Assembly (NCBI GenBank): GCA_948474755.1
Contig: CAOLHI010000481.1
Location: 930,001 to 994,000 of the forward strand
DNA length: 64,000 bases
DNA from: Ctenosaura bakeri
Taxonomy: Eukaryota > Chordata > Lepidosauria > Squamata > Iguanidae
Reading direction: 5' to 3'
Below, piece after piece: positions 55,240 through 64,000 of the stretch. Under the pieces are notes generated by a model. The model ran no database searches and had not been told where the DNA came from. It saw only the letters and a program-made list of their open reading frames with translations. Within the stretch, counting starts at the first letter, position 1, and each line of letters opens with the position of its first letter. The position numbers and the translations under genes are program-made.

Positions 55240-55536
55240 GTGCCTTTCCACACTATGCCGTTATAGTGCTATTATTCCACTTTCAACATCTTGTGGAATT
55301 CTGGGGTTTGTAGTTTACTGAGGCCCAAGAGCTCTCCGGCTGAGAAGTCTAAAGGCCTCTCCCTAAAGGGCAAACCCCAGGATTCCCTAGGATGTTGAAA
55401 ATGGAATAATATGTTTAATGTGTTTTAGGGAGTTTTAGATGGGTTGGTGGGTGGGGAGGATGGGTTATGTTTTAATGCTTTTAATTTGATGTATTGCTGT
55501 AGTACCGCCTCGATCCATTGGGAGAGGCGGGAATAA

Positions 55537-55597
<61 letters not shown>

Positions 55598-55632
55598 GTA
55601 TAGCAGCAGAACCGTGTAGTGTAGAAATGCCC
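55240..55632. mobile_element. PAL element containing an L2-like tail insertion
   Basis: Left part GTGCCTTTCCACACTATGCC to GATGTTGAAAATGGAATAAT; right end ACCGTGTAGTGTAGAAATGC. Between them (about 55411-55602) is an L2/SINE-A-type 3' tail with an ATT microsatellite. The whole complex splits a SINE-B. Confidence 0.8.
55411..55602 (+). repeat. L2/SINE-A-type 3' tail with (ATT)n
   Basis: TGTTTTAATGCTTTTAATTT and ACCGCCTCGATCCATTGGGA precede about 21 ATT repeats (55537-55600). It shares the tail hairpin with the SINE-A copies and sits inside the PAL element. Confidence 0.75.
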
Positions 55633-55800
55633 TTGGATTCCAGGAAGCCAGGCATGGAAGCCCACCAGGTGACCTTGGACAAGTCATATTCTCTCAGCCT
55701 CACAGGAAAAGAATGGCAAAACCACTCGGAAGAAATCTCAGCAAGAAAACCTCATGACTTCCTCAGGGAAGTCGCTTGAAGGCACACCGTCACAGTAATA

Positions 55801-56758
55801 AAGGAAAGATTTTTAGTTTGCTGGGTGATTTATCCAGGTTTTCTACTCTGCTTCCTAAGTTTTCAAGTCCTGGAATAGGCAAGGGAGGCAGGAATCTAGA
55901 AAAATCATTGGGGGAATGAGCAGCAGCTTTGATGGTTGGGGGAGTTTGGAAGTTGTAGTCCCCCCCCCCACAAGACTTTTCCAGCCAGGATGTGCTCCCT
56001 TCTGGGCGTGAAGCACAAACTCTTGTGCCATGTTCCCCCACATTACTAGTGAAAGGGAAGCCACGTGGTTCCTTCTCACTGCCGGTCCTGCCACGTGACC
56101 CTTGCGCCTCTTTGTGACATTGCAAAGCCAGACCTCCCCGGATCTGCTGAATTGGGAGGGCTGATGGCGAGGCGGTCTTTGGAACGGGGTATTCTCTTCC
56201 TTGTTCAAAAATACCCAGAACAGCAGAAATGGGCTCTAAGGAAATGCGATGCTTTTGCAAATTCATCCCTAACAGCAATAATAAATGTGATGCGTGTTTC
56301 CTCACCCCACCAGCTCCACAATGATCTCTCCAGGGCTCCTGATCCATCCCTTTCTTTGCTTCTCCATCTAACGGGGCCTCCCAAGTAGATTCTCCAATGT
56401 GAGAATGCAACCTGCCCAACCCAGAGGTGGAAAAAGGAAGCCAGGGGAAAAGAAGTGGAAAATGGGCAGACGCCTCTCTGATCACTAGGCTAAACTCTCC
56501 AGTGCCAGGGAGGAAAAAGGGAGCAGAGACCTTAGAAAAGCCAAGGTGACAAAATGCCTCTAACCACTAGGCCAGCGCTTCCCTCTAGCCATGAAATGGG
56601 AACAGGCAATCAGGGAGAGGAAGGCAAAGCGGAAGACATGCAGGTGGTTCTAACCACTAGGCAAAACTCTCCAGGGCAGGGAAGACAGTGGGAAAAAAAC
56701 CCAGATAGGTTTCTATGGAAGAGAGCATCCATCCTTCTCTCCTCCTCCTTTTTCCCTG
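55801..56758. other. LDHB 5' intron near the CpG island; no exon recognised
   Basis: A 231-codon minus-strand frame at 55790-56485 has no recognisable domain. Its length is helped by moderate GC content. TCTAACCACTAGGC occurs at 56560 and 56650, and ATCACTAGGCTAAACTCTCC near 56481, forming a weak repeated motif. Confidence 0.45.
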
Positions 56759-56890
56759 GCCATTTCGCACTAGTGCTAAGGGAATGACCCTTTCCACATC
56801 CCATGGGATCCTGGGGACTCCCTCCCTAAACTGCAAACCCCAGGATTCCATCGGATGTGCAAAGCGGAATCGCAGCGCTACAACAGCCTT
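56759..56890. mobile_element. Degenerate PAL element next to the CpG island
   Basis: GGCCATTTCGCACTAGTGCT, CCATGGGATCCTGGGGACTC and AAAGCGGAATCGCAGCGCTA define both arms; the right end is worn. Confidence 0.7.
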
Positions 56891-57240
56891 GCAGCCCCTG
56901 TTGCATTTTTTTCTAATGGCCCTTCTTGCATTTTTTTCCCCTTTTTTTAAAGAGAGCCTTTTGCCATTCTAAAGGTTTGGAGGACATCCTGGATGGTGAC
57001 CTTGAGGATACGGAGTCGCCCCGATGCAAGAGGAAGAAAGGCAAAGCGCCGAGGCCCGGGAAGGGAGAGCGGCCTGATGCCAGCCCAGCCTATCTGCTTC
57101 CCACGCCTGCGCACGCGAGCGCGCACACACCTCCCCCGGCCCGGTCCGGTCCGGTCCGGCCTCTGCCACGATGCGCGCGACCCCCCGCGGACGCGCGTGG
57201 GCTCCCGCCGGGTCGTCTGAGTGCGGGCTTCCGAGTCCAG

Positions 57241-57412
57241 GGCCATTTCCGCACTGGACTGTTCCAGCGCTATGATCCCGCTTCCAACATCCTATGGAAT
57301 CCTGGGGCTTAAGCCATCCTCGAAGGCCCCTCTCCAGACTGCAAAGCCCAGGATTCCATCGGATGCTGAAAGCGGAATCATCGCGCTATAACCGTCCAGT
57401 GCGGAAATGGCC
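57241..57412. mobile_element. PAL element inside the CpG island
   Basis: GGCCATTTCCGCACTGGACT to CAGTGCGGAAATGGCC. Arms are nearly complementary but GC-shifted (ATGATCCCGCTTCC for ATGATTCCACTTTC). It lies about 60 bp inside the predicted LDHB first intron, next to the candidate exon 1 donor. Confidence 0.85.
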
Positions 57413-57471
57413 CCAGAGGGCCTTTGCGCGCTTTTGGGAAGGAGGAAGAGGGGGGACGGGGCGCTACCCAC

Positions 57472-57600
57472 CTCGGGGCCTGCGGGCGGCGTGTCCGGGT
57501 CCGGCTGCGCGGAGCTGCGGGCGGCGAGAGGAGCGCAACGAGGCCGGCCGGGAGGACGGAGGGCGAGGCGGGGGAAGGGAAGGAAAGGCGAAAGACAATG
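57472..57600 (-). other. LDHB: Candidate LDHB non-coding exon 1 (5' end approximate)
   Basis: On the minus strand the CpG-rich block ends at a plausible donor, CCGAG|GTGGGTAG, with the last exon base at 57472. A CCAAT box lies upstream at 57662-57666. LDHB needs a 5' exon because its first coding exon opens with an acceptor only six bases before ATG. The 5' boundary is a guess from the usual CCAAT-to-TSS distance. Exon 1 would lie about 9.5 kb from the first coding exon. Confidence 0.45.
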
Positions 57601-57814
57601 TCAGAGGAGGAGGCGGATCCGGCGGGCTGGGCGCTCGGCCTCCCCGCTGGCGGCTTCGGTGATTGGGAAGCGGCGCTCCGCCCGCCCCTCCGGCTCCAGC
57701 AATCCCCGCCAAGGACGCCGCGCGAGGGTTTGGCCGCCGCCTCCTTCCTCCTCTGCCGCCCCCCCTCTCCAGCATCCGTGGCTTTCCCCGAGTGCCTGGG
57801 TGGGGGGACTGCAA

Positions 57815-58790
57815 CGCCCAGGGTCCCCCCCCCGCGAGCGCTGCAGCTTGCTCTAACTCGGGCAGCCCGGTTCCTTTTGCACCGCGACTCCCATTATCCC
57901 CAGCCCGGGGCTTGTGGGAGGCTCCTAGCCCGAGTTCGAGGGAAACTCCTTCCCGGATTGTAACTCCCAGCATCCCCAGCTAGCCTAGAGGAGAGCTGCC
58001 TCGCCAGAGTTTCGAGGGGAGTTCCTGTTGGGACGGCAACTCCCAGGGTCCCCCAACCAGGGATGCCTTGACAGAGCTTGGGGCGAGGAACGCTGCTTCC
58101 TGGCCAGAGCGTCTTTTCAGACCAGTTCCCCTGAATTCCAGAGATAGTGGGAACTACAGTTCCCATTATCCCCACCCAGTGGGTGTTAAATCTCCCTTTT
58201 TAGAGCTGGGGAGGCGGGAACTACAGCTCCCATTATCCCCACCCAGTGCTTGTTGAATCTCCCTTTTTGGAGCTGGGGAGGCAGGAACTACAGCTCCCAT
58301 TATCCCCACCCAGTGGTTGTTAAATCTCCCTTTTTAGAGCTGGGGGGTGGGAACTACAGTTCCCATTATCCCCACCTAGTGGGTGTTAAATCTCCCTTTT
58401 TAGAGCTGGGGAGGTGGGAACTACAGCTCCCATTATCCCCACCCAGTGGTTGTTAAATCTCCCTTTCTAGAGCTGGGGGAAGTGGGAACTACAGTTCCCA
58501 TTATCCCCACCCAGCGGTTGTTAAATCTCCCTTGTAAGAGCTGGGAGAGATTCCCTGGGGGACTACAACTCCCAGAATCCCCATCTAGCATCTGCCAGAG
58601 TTTGGGGGCATTCCTTTTTGAACTACAGAATCTGCCAGACAGTCCTTGCCAGAGCTTAGAGGAGAAGCTTCCTTTTTTTGGGGGGGGAGGGAAGACTCCT
58701 GCACCCAGAATCCCCAGGCAGCTTTTCCCAGAGCTTTTATCATCTGCTTTCTATTGGAGTTCTTCTGTGGACTACAATGCCCAGAATCCT
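57815..58790. promoter_or_regulatory. Cluster of ACTACAAnTCCCAG-like motifs around the array
   Basis: Besides the six tandem copies, similar motifs occur near 57818 (GACTGCAACGCCCAGGG), 57884, 57958 (TTGTAACTCCCAGCATCCCC), 58035, 58560 (GACTACAACTCCCAGAATCC), 58693 and 58768 (GACTACAATGCCCAGAATCC). They share a CCAG/CCCA core and a following CCCC. Regulatory function is inference; the same core also occurs in dispersed repeats in this window. Confidence 0.5.
58149..58550. repeat. 66-68 bp tandem array, about six units
   Basis: Units begin at 58149, 58216, 58283, 58349, 58416 and 58484. Each holds GGGAACTACAGTTCCCATTA or the AGCTCCC variant, then TCCCCACCCAGTGG, a TGTTAAATCTCCCTTTTTAG segment and AGCTGGGGAGG. 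Units differ at only a few positions. The array lies just upstream of the candidate LDHB promoter in LDHB's direction. ACTACAGTTCCCA fits the ACTAYRnnnCCCR promoter motif associated with ZNF143/THAP11. Confidence 0.9.
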
Positions 58791-58837
58791 CCCCGTCAGT
58801 GATTCCCAGAACTCAGTAAGGAGGGTTCTCTTTGCAG

Positions 58838-59406
58838 TAGATTGAGGGAGGTACTGGTACCACTCTACTCTGCTTTGGTTAGACCTCATCTGGAATACTG
58901 TGTCCAGTTCTGGGCACCCCAATTCAAGAAGGACATGGTCAAGCTGGAGCAAGTCCAGAGGAGGGCGACCAAAATGGTGAGGGGCCTGGAAGCCATGCCC
59001 TATGAGGATAGACTTAGAGAGCTGGGTATGTTTAGTTTGCAGAAGAGAAGGTTAAGAGGGGACAGGATAGCCATGTTTAAATATTTGAAGAGATACCACG
59101 TAGAGGAAGGAGGGGGCTTGTTTTCTGCTGCTCCAGAGACCAGGACAAGGCGCAATGGATTCAAGCTGCAGGAAAGGAGATTCCACCTGAACCTCAGGAA
59201 GAACTTCCTGACCGTCAGGGCTGTCCGGCAGTGGAATCTGCTGCCTCGGAGTGTAGTGGAGTCTCCTTCCTTGGAGGTTTTTAAGCAGAGGCTGGATGGC
59301 CATCTGTCGGGAGTGCTTTGAGGGTGTTCCTGCATCGCAGGGGGTTGGACTGGATGGCCCCTGGGGTCTCTTCCAACTCTACATTTCTATGATTCCATGA
59401 TTCTAT
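58838..59406 (+). mobile_element. CR1 LINE 3' fragment with a 159-codon open frame
   Basis: The frame from 58842 encodes [20 protein letters not shown] to [12 protein letters not shown] without stops, then TTCTATGATTCCATGATTCT. Very close to the copy at 49680, so also young. It abuts the ACTACA-motif cluster. Confidence 0.94.
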
Positions 59407-59969
59407 GTAACAAACCCTTGCATCCCCAGCAATGTGGACTGTGGGCGTTGTAGTCTAAGGGAGTAACTTCCCCACCAAGCAGGGCTTTCTCCTAGCGCGT
59501 GGAGTTTGCCAAAGAAATCAGGAGACCGGCTGCAGCCACTGGGACAGGGAGGTGACTGGGCTGCGGCCCCTTCGTCCCTCCGTCTCCTCTGCCCACGTCA
59601 GGGCCAGCCGGCACAATGGCCGCTTTGTTGCCCTGGCCGGTTTCTTTCTTTCCGCACCTTCTCAGCTTGCAGGCGCCTCTCCTGGATCTGCAAGCTGCAG
59701 AAGCGGCAGTCCTCCCACAAGCCTCCTAAGAATTAAGAGAGGCTGGAAAAGTTATTTCAGGAAAGGAAGTTTTCTTAGCTCTCAGACAAGCATCAGATCC
59801 ACTCCCGTGGCAGCCGGAAAGCCCCTCAACCGTGCCATGAGCCGGCTTGAACTACAGCTGACGGAAAGAAATTCTAGGGAAGGAAAGTTAATGTGATAAG
59901 AAATGTGTTAACCTTCCAAGGTGCTGTAGTACACTTGCTTGGTTTTGCTGCAATAGAATGACAGACTAT

Positions 59970-60450
59970 GGGCCTTTCGGTACCACACTGTCAAAGTGCT
60001 ATTATTCCACTTTAAACATAGAATCATAGAAATGTAGAGTTGGAAGAGACCCCAGGGGCCATCCAGTCCAACCCCCTGCCATGCAGGAACACCCTCAAAG
60101 CACTCCCGACAGATGGCCATCCAGCCTCTGCTTAAAAACCTCCAAGGAAGGAGACTCCACTACACTCCGAGGCAGCAGATTCCACTGCCGGACAGCCCTG
60201 ACGGTCAGGAAGTTCTTCCTGAGGTTCAGGTGGAATCTCCTTTCCTGCAGCTTGAATCCATTGCTCCTTGTCCTGGTCTCTGTATCAGCAGAAAACAAGC
60301 CCACTCCCTCCTCTACATGTGGAACTCCTGTGGAATCCTGGGGTTTTCCAGTTTAAGGAGGGGCCTTTAGAATTCTCAGCCAGGGAGCTCTTTGGCCTCA
60401 GGAAACTACAAACCCCAGAATGTTGAGAGTGGAATAATAACACTATAACA
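59970..60450. mobile_element. PAL element interrupted by CR1
   Basis: GGGCCTTTCGGTACCACACT and AGTGCTATTATTCCACTTTA precede the CR1 at 60018-60319; TGTGGAATCCTGGGGTTTTC and GAGTGGAATAATAACACTAT follow it. Confidence 0.8.
60018..60319 (-). mobile_element. CR1 LINE 3' fragment inside a PAL element
   Basis: Begins ATAGAATCATAGAAATGTAG and encodes, on the minus strand, [20 protein letters not shown] and [23 protein letters not shown] sequence continues on each side (59970-60017 and 60320-60450). Confidence 0.92.
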
Positions 60451-61065
60451 ACTATATCAGCAACGCTCCCCTCTGCACCTGCTTGCTCTCTGCAGAAGGG
60501 AGTGGCATAACCCCACCTCTTTCTTTCACAGCGCAGCTAGGCACTTGCCATTGCTGTGCTGGGGCAGGAAGTGTCGCAAATGCGCGGCCACGGCTTCCGC
60601 ACGATGGAGCACCGCATGATGGGAGGTGTAAAACGGATTTTTCCCATTTTTTCAAATACGGCGTGAGTGCGACGGTTTGCAAAGGGATGGCAACGACATG
60701 CAGAAGCACAACCTACCAACTGCTGCCATCCCAAGGTAGAAGCAGCTCAGCGTCATCATGCAGAAAGGGCCTATGTTTGTTTTTTTCCGCTTTAGTATGC
60801 ATGTTTTTAAATACTTCCAATTCTATTGATGGTTTAATTATATTTTAGCTTTTGTATGATGCATACTTTTGGTTGCATCTGTTTTAACCTTTTGTATGCC
60901 ACCTTGAAAAGGTGGTAAATATTAAAACACGGAGTCCTATTTAGCCCTAGCCAGCATAACCAATGGTGAGGAATGCTGGGAGTTGCAGTCCAGCAACATG
61001 GGCACATGAATCCCACCTCTGCTTTAAGCATATTCCTCCAGTATTCCTCAGATGACAAGCAGGCC
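60451..61065. other. No gene seen
   Basis: Includes a CpG-bearing segment (60580-60690: AATGCGCGGCCACGGCTTCC, GATGGAGCACCGCATGATGG) that may be a further DNA-element fragment, and GAGGAATGCTGGGAGTTGCA at 60968. Confidence 0.45.
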
Positions 61066-61442
61066 CATATGCATAGCCTCTAATATTTCACAGATGAAAA
61101 CGGGCATGCGTGGCCAAATGATGTCAGAGTGTGGTCTAGATGGCAAAAGTTATTAATGAGGAAGAACACCCAAGTTAGGGGAGGCTGCAGCAGTTTGCTT
61201 TTGCCTGAGCCCACTAGGAAGGGCAAAATCCCATTTCTGTTAACCTCTCCTTGATGAGTTAATTCGGTACAAACTACTTTTGCGATTTGAACTCAGGTTT
61301 GCCGCAATTGAAGTAAGCTAAGAACAAAGGGGGGAAATGGGGGAGGAGAGAGACTGGGACATTTTAAAAGCAGCTGAAAAAGTAGGACGGCAGAGAATTG
61401 ATCAGGTCTGTTGCTGCCAAATTGGGGCAGTTGGAAGATATG
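61066..61442 (+). repeat. FAMX dispersed repeat, full length (about 377 bp)
   Basis: The most complete copy: TGCATAGCCTCTAATATTTC at the left and GGGGCAGTTGGAAGATATGC at the right give imperfect inverted ends, suggesting a non-autonomous DNA transposon. Interior as in the other copies. Confidence 0.75.
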
Positions 61443-61915
61443 CCTTAAGGATGAAGATCATTTGACAGAATCATATCAGATGCAACTGATGTGGACTGAA
61501 ATCCACATACATTTAGGCTAAATCAAATTAGTCTGACTTAAAAATGCCCCAAGACTGTTTCTGTTTCATCGGTCTGTCCAACTTCTGCCTTTCAAACTTG
61601 AGAGGGGGCTTCCAGAGTGGCTAACGGTGGAAAGAAAAATAAAAGCTGCTGCTGTCACTGTGGGAATGGGATAGGGGAGCAAGCAGTGGTCAATGGAATA
61701 CAATAAATAAAAGCAAGGAAGTAGCTCACATAGGCAAACATTTTAAAAGCTTGGGAGACTGGGAAGGTCTTGGATGCAGCAAGGACAGCGTGGCTCTCAG
61801 GTGAGCCTGGTGAGAATGTTGCAGAGGATGTGCTCCCTAATTGTTAGGCTCTCATTTTAAGATCCTAGTGCGAGGGCTTTCATTTAGCCCCACCACTATC
61901 ACAAGCACATCAGTG

Positions 61916-62819
61916 TGTTACTGCAGTTTCTAGGCCAGACTTGAGGGATATTAGATATCACTTTGATATCAATAATTTGGCCTTCTCTGCCCATTCCTCT
62001 CCACGTGCTGCGAGGTCCCCAGACAAGCTCGCATACAGGCATGGCCGCTAATCGCTGTAATATTCCGAACAATGCAGGCAGGCCAGAAATAGCCGTCCCG
62101 CCGCTTCAGGAGACCTCAAGGCAAGTACCCTATTATGTATGCACGCTACTTACAAAGGACTCCCTGCCCCGAGCAGGCAGCTTGACGAGCCGAATGCTTA
62201 TCTGTCAAGCACTCTGCGTTTGCATACTGGCTACTCTATTGACAATTCAGACTTAACCATGTAAAATTCTGACCTTTCGGAGGCTTTGTCCCCAGCCTGA
62301 AACCCATTGTTTTCTCCAAGTACAGACTAGCCTGTGGCCACATTTTCCCCTATAAAAAACCCTGACTTTGAGAGCTTCCTGGGATTGCTCCCGACTTCCA
62401 TCCTGCCTTGCTGCCACTTTGCGTGGCGAGCCTTCCCCTCAGTCTCATGTACTGAGAAACTTCATATTCACAAACTTCTTCTTCAGACTACCTGGACTTC
62501 AAGACTGGTGTAATATTACCCATACCAAAAACCTCCTCTAAAAATCCCTCTATCCCACTCCAACCTTTATTTCTATAGCTATCTGTGTGAGTGTGCTGCA
62601 TACACTTGTTTGACTGTATTTCAATAAAAACAACAATTATTTTTTTACTTCTGTTTGCTCCTTGACTCGGCCTGACCCCGTAGACATTGGGTAAAAGATC
62701 TCTCTCCGTTGCCTTGCCTCTCCTATTGCTAGCTTGTGCTCTTAGCTAATTTCCCCAACTTGTATAATTTAGAGCGCACTTAGGTGTCCCTCACGGGACC
62801 CCCAGAAATCAGGGTAACA
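61916..62819 (+). mobile_element. Solo LTR of an endogenous retrovirus
   Basis: Begins TGTTAC and ends GTAACA, perfect 6-bp inverted ends, flanked by identical 4-bp AGTG (61912-61915 and 62820-62823). It contains CCCCTATAAAAAACCC (TATA box, about 62351), a poly(A) signal TTTCAATAAAAAC (62623-62628) and a U5-like region with CACGGGACCCCC. A 4-bp duplication fits gammaretrovirus-like elements. No internal genes remain nearby. Confidence 0.85.
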
Positions 62820-62823
62820 AGTG

Positions 62824-63429
62824 ACCTCACATGATAGGACCTTTTTGGTGACAGCACCCAGGCTGTGGAACTCCCACCTACAGAAGGATAGGGTGGCCCA
62901 TTCGCTTCTGTCCTTCCAACAGCAGGCAAAAAAGAAAAAAGAAAAAAAAAAGAAAAGAAATGTGCAGGAAAGCATTTGGCTATTAACTAATTGTTTCAGA
63001 GGTGTCTTTTGATGGAGGAATTAATAATTATGTGCTGTCAACTGGGCTTCAACTTATAACAACTTTAGGACCGTATAACCAGGTCTTGCAAACCCAGGGC
63101 AGTGGCTTCCTGCACTGAATCATTCCACCTATAATGTCACCTTCATCTTTTCCTACTGCCTTCCACTTTACAGAGCATCATCTTTTCCAGTGAGTCATAT
63201 TGTCCCATCGCATGTCCCAATTTTCACAGTCTCTGTTTAGTCTGAGAGTTCAGGCTTGATTTGCTCTCAGACCCATTCATTTGTTTTTTTTTTAGCCCTC
63301 CACGGTATCCATAGAGCTTTCCTCCAGCATTGCATTTCGCATGAGTTGATTCTCTTCCTGTCCGCTTTCTTCACTGTTCAGCTTTCACAACCATGCATAG
63401 AAATGCTGTACTTTTAATATTCAGATTCC
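62824..63429. other. No gene seen
   Basis: A3-4G purine run at 62929-62959 and AT-rich sequence. AACTCCCACCTACAGAAGGA near 62870 may belong to another repeat. Confidence 0.5.
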
Positions 63430-63600
63430 AAATGCTTTGAAGGAGTTTTAAATTAGTGCTGTATTTTAATAGGATAGTTTATTTTAAAACTTTTCTCATT
63501 ATAATTTTTTAGAAAGCTGTATTGTTTTATTCTATGTTGTGAGCTATCTTGGGTCTCAGACTGGGAGAAAGTAGAATATGAATTAAATAAATAAATACAG
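63430..63600 (+). repeat. L2-like LINE 3' end
   Basis: GTGAGCTATCTTGGGTCTCA, GACTGGGAGAAAGTAGAATA and AATTAAATAAATAAATACAG form a typical L2 3' tail. Confidence 0.68.
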
Positions 63601-64000
63601 AATAAATATCTACTTCATTGCAGATGATGGAAGGATGTGGTCAAGAGAGACCCTCGGATTGAGGGTGACCTCAGTGAATAAGTGAACTGCTATGAGAAGA
63701 CAATCTAATGTGGTTTGTCTGGGATTTATCATTAGCCAGCTCTGTTCAAATTAGGACAATTTATTGTCTCGGTGTGTATGCATAGGACTGGACTAAAAGT
63801 TGAGCAAAGTCAGAGTCTGCAGCAAGAGTTCATCAAAGCTTGGGTCTGGTCCTTGCTTGTGCCCAGTTATGGTATATTCAAAATAATAACCCTTTGAACA
63901 TATGCAGAGGGATTTTCCACTTTGCATATGCTTGCTGCGTATTCCAGAATGGTGAGGGGACTAGCAGACCCTTGTCATCCCCTCCAACTCTGTTATTCTA

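Larger units (their letters stand above)
55200..55800 (+). repeat. SINE-B split by a nested PAL complex
   Basis: Head AGAGCCAACATAGTATAGTG at 55200 and remainder CATGGAAGCCCACCAGGTGA to CGCTTGAAGGCACACCGTCA at 55650-55795 flank the PAL element at 55240-55632. Confidence 0.8.
56990..57990 (-). promoter_or_regulatory. CpG island, probable LDHB promoter
   Basis: About 1 kb very rich in G, C and CpG, unlike the AT-rich surroundings. It has an inverted CCAAT box (57662-57666) and no TATA box, typical of a housekeeping promoter. The long frames that cross it on both strands are composition artefacts. A PAL element (57241-57412) sits inside the island and has itself gained CpGs. A gene on the opposite strand could share the promoter, but none is visible. 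Confidence 0.65.

Noticed and set aside
55465..55703. Poly-Asn and poly-Ile frames
   Set aside because: They are translations of the (ATT)n microsatellite.
55790..56485. 231-codon minus-strand frame
   Set aside because: Longest frame in the window, but no domain or conserved motif is recognisable and it lies in the LDHB 5' intron. A conservation test would be needed to reopen it.
57407..57963. Long overlapping frames on both strands of the CpG island
   Set aside because: All frames are open because of GC-rich composition. The peptides are low-complexity Gly/Arg/Pro/Ala with no domain, and the region has promoter features instead.
58149..58550. Regularly spaced repeats as a CRISPR array
   Set aside because: Units are contiguous 66-68 bp tandem repeats without unique spacers, in a vertebrate genome.

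Overview
The window looks like nuclear DNA of a squamate reptile, most likely a lizard. The evidence is two intron-containing vertebrate genes embedded in many short interspersed repeats: 5'-truncated CR1 LINEs ending in (ATTCTATG)n, tRNA-derived SINEs with L2- or RTE-like tails, a SPIN-like hAT element and many small inverted-repeat elements. The species cannot be fixed from sequence alone. There are no bacterial-type operons, CRISPR arrays or rRNA genes.

Genes. (1) KISS2 (kisspeptin 2 precursor), plus strand, two coding exons (23546-23657 and 27531-27868) joining in frame to 149 residues, with the amidated peptide FNFNPFGLRF followed by GKR. (2) LDHB (L-lactate dehydrogenase B), minus strand, seven coding exons between 47984 and 37433 that join to a complete 333-residue protein; all splice sites and phases fit. 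Its poly(A) signal is at 37235-37240. A CpG-rich region at about 57.0-58.0 kb is the best candidate for the LDHB promoter and non-coding exon 1. A second possible first exon at 51942-52043 would join in frame. The two genes lie tail to tail, about 9.4 kb apart. They are unrelated in function (a secreted neuropeptide hormone and a cytosolic glycolytic enzyme).

Layout. 1-23.5 kb: no recognisable gene; CR1 copies, foldback elements, SINEs and a solo LTR (1132-2112). 23.5-27.9 kb: KISS2, whose intron holds SINEs and a hAT-type element with a GC-rich core. 27.9-37.2 kb: intergenic; a SPIN-like element inside a CR1, SINEs and two convergent copies of a dispersed ~370 bp family. 37.2-57.6 kb: LDHB with repeat-rich introns. 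57.0-58.8 kb: CpG island followed by a 67-bp tandem array carrying an ACTACAnnTCCCA motif. 58.8-64 kb: CR1 copies, a second solo LTR of the same ERV family (61916-62819) and other repeats.

Repeat names used below are local labels. PAL: palindromic foldback element, ~180-220 bp, ends GGCCATTTCCGCAC, 3-bp target duplications. TIG: 464-bp Tigger/pogo-like element with TA target. FAMX: ~370 bp element with GCATACCCTCCAAC-like ends. SINE-A: tRNA-like head, tail CCGCCTCGATCC..GGGAGAGGCGGG plus (AAAT)n. SINE-B: head GTAGTGGTTTGAGCATTGGA, tail ACTTGAAGGCACACAACAAC. SINE-C: head CAGTGGTAGAGCAT-like, tail AAGGCAGCTTCCTATGTTCC-like. SINE-D: tRNA-like head, body with TTGTGAGGATAAA and an L2-like tail. 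All consensus statements were made by eye, without alignment software.
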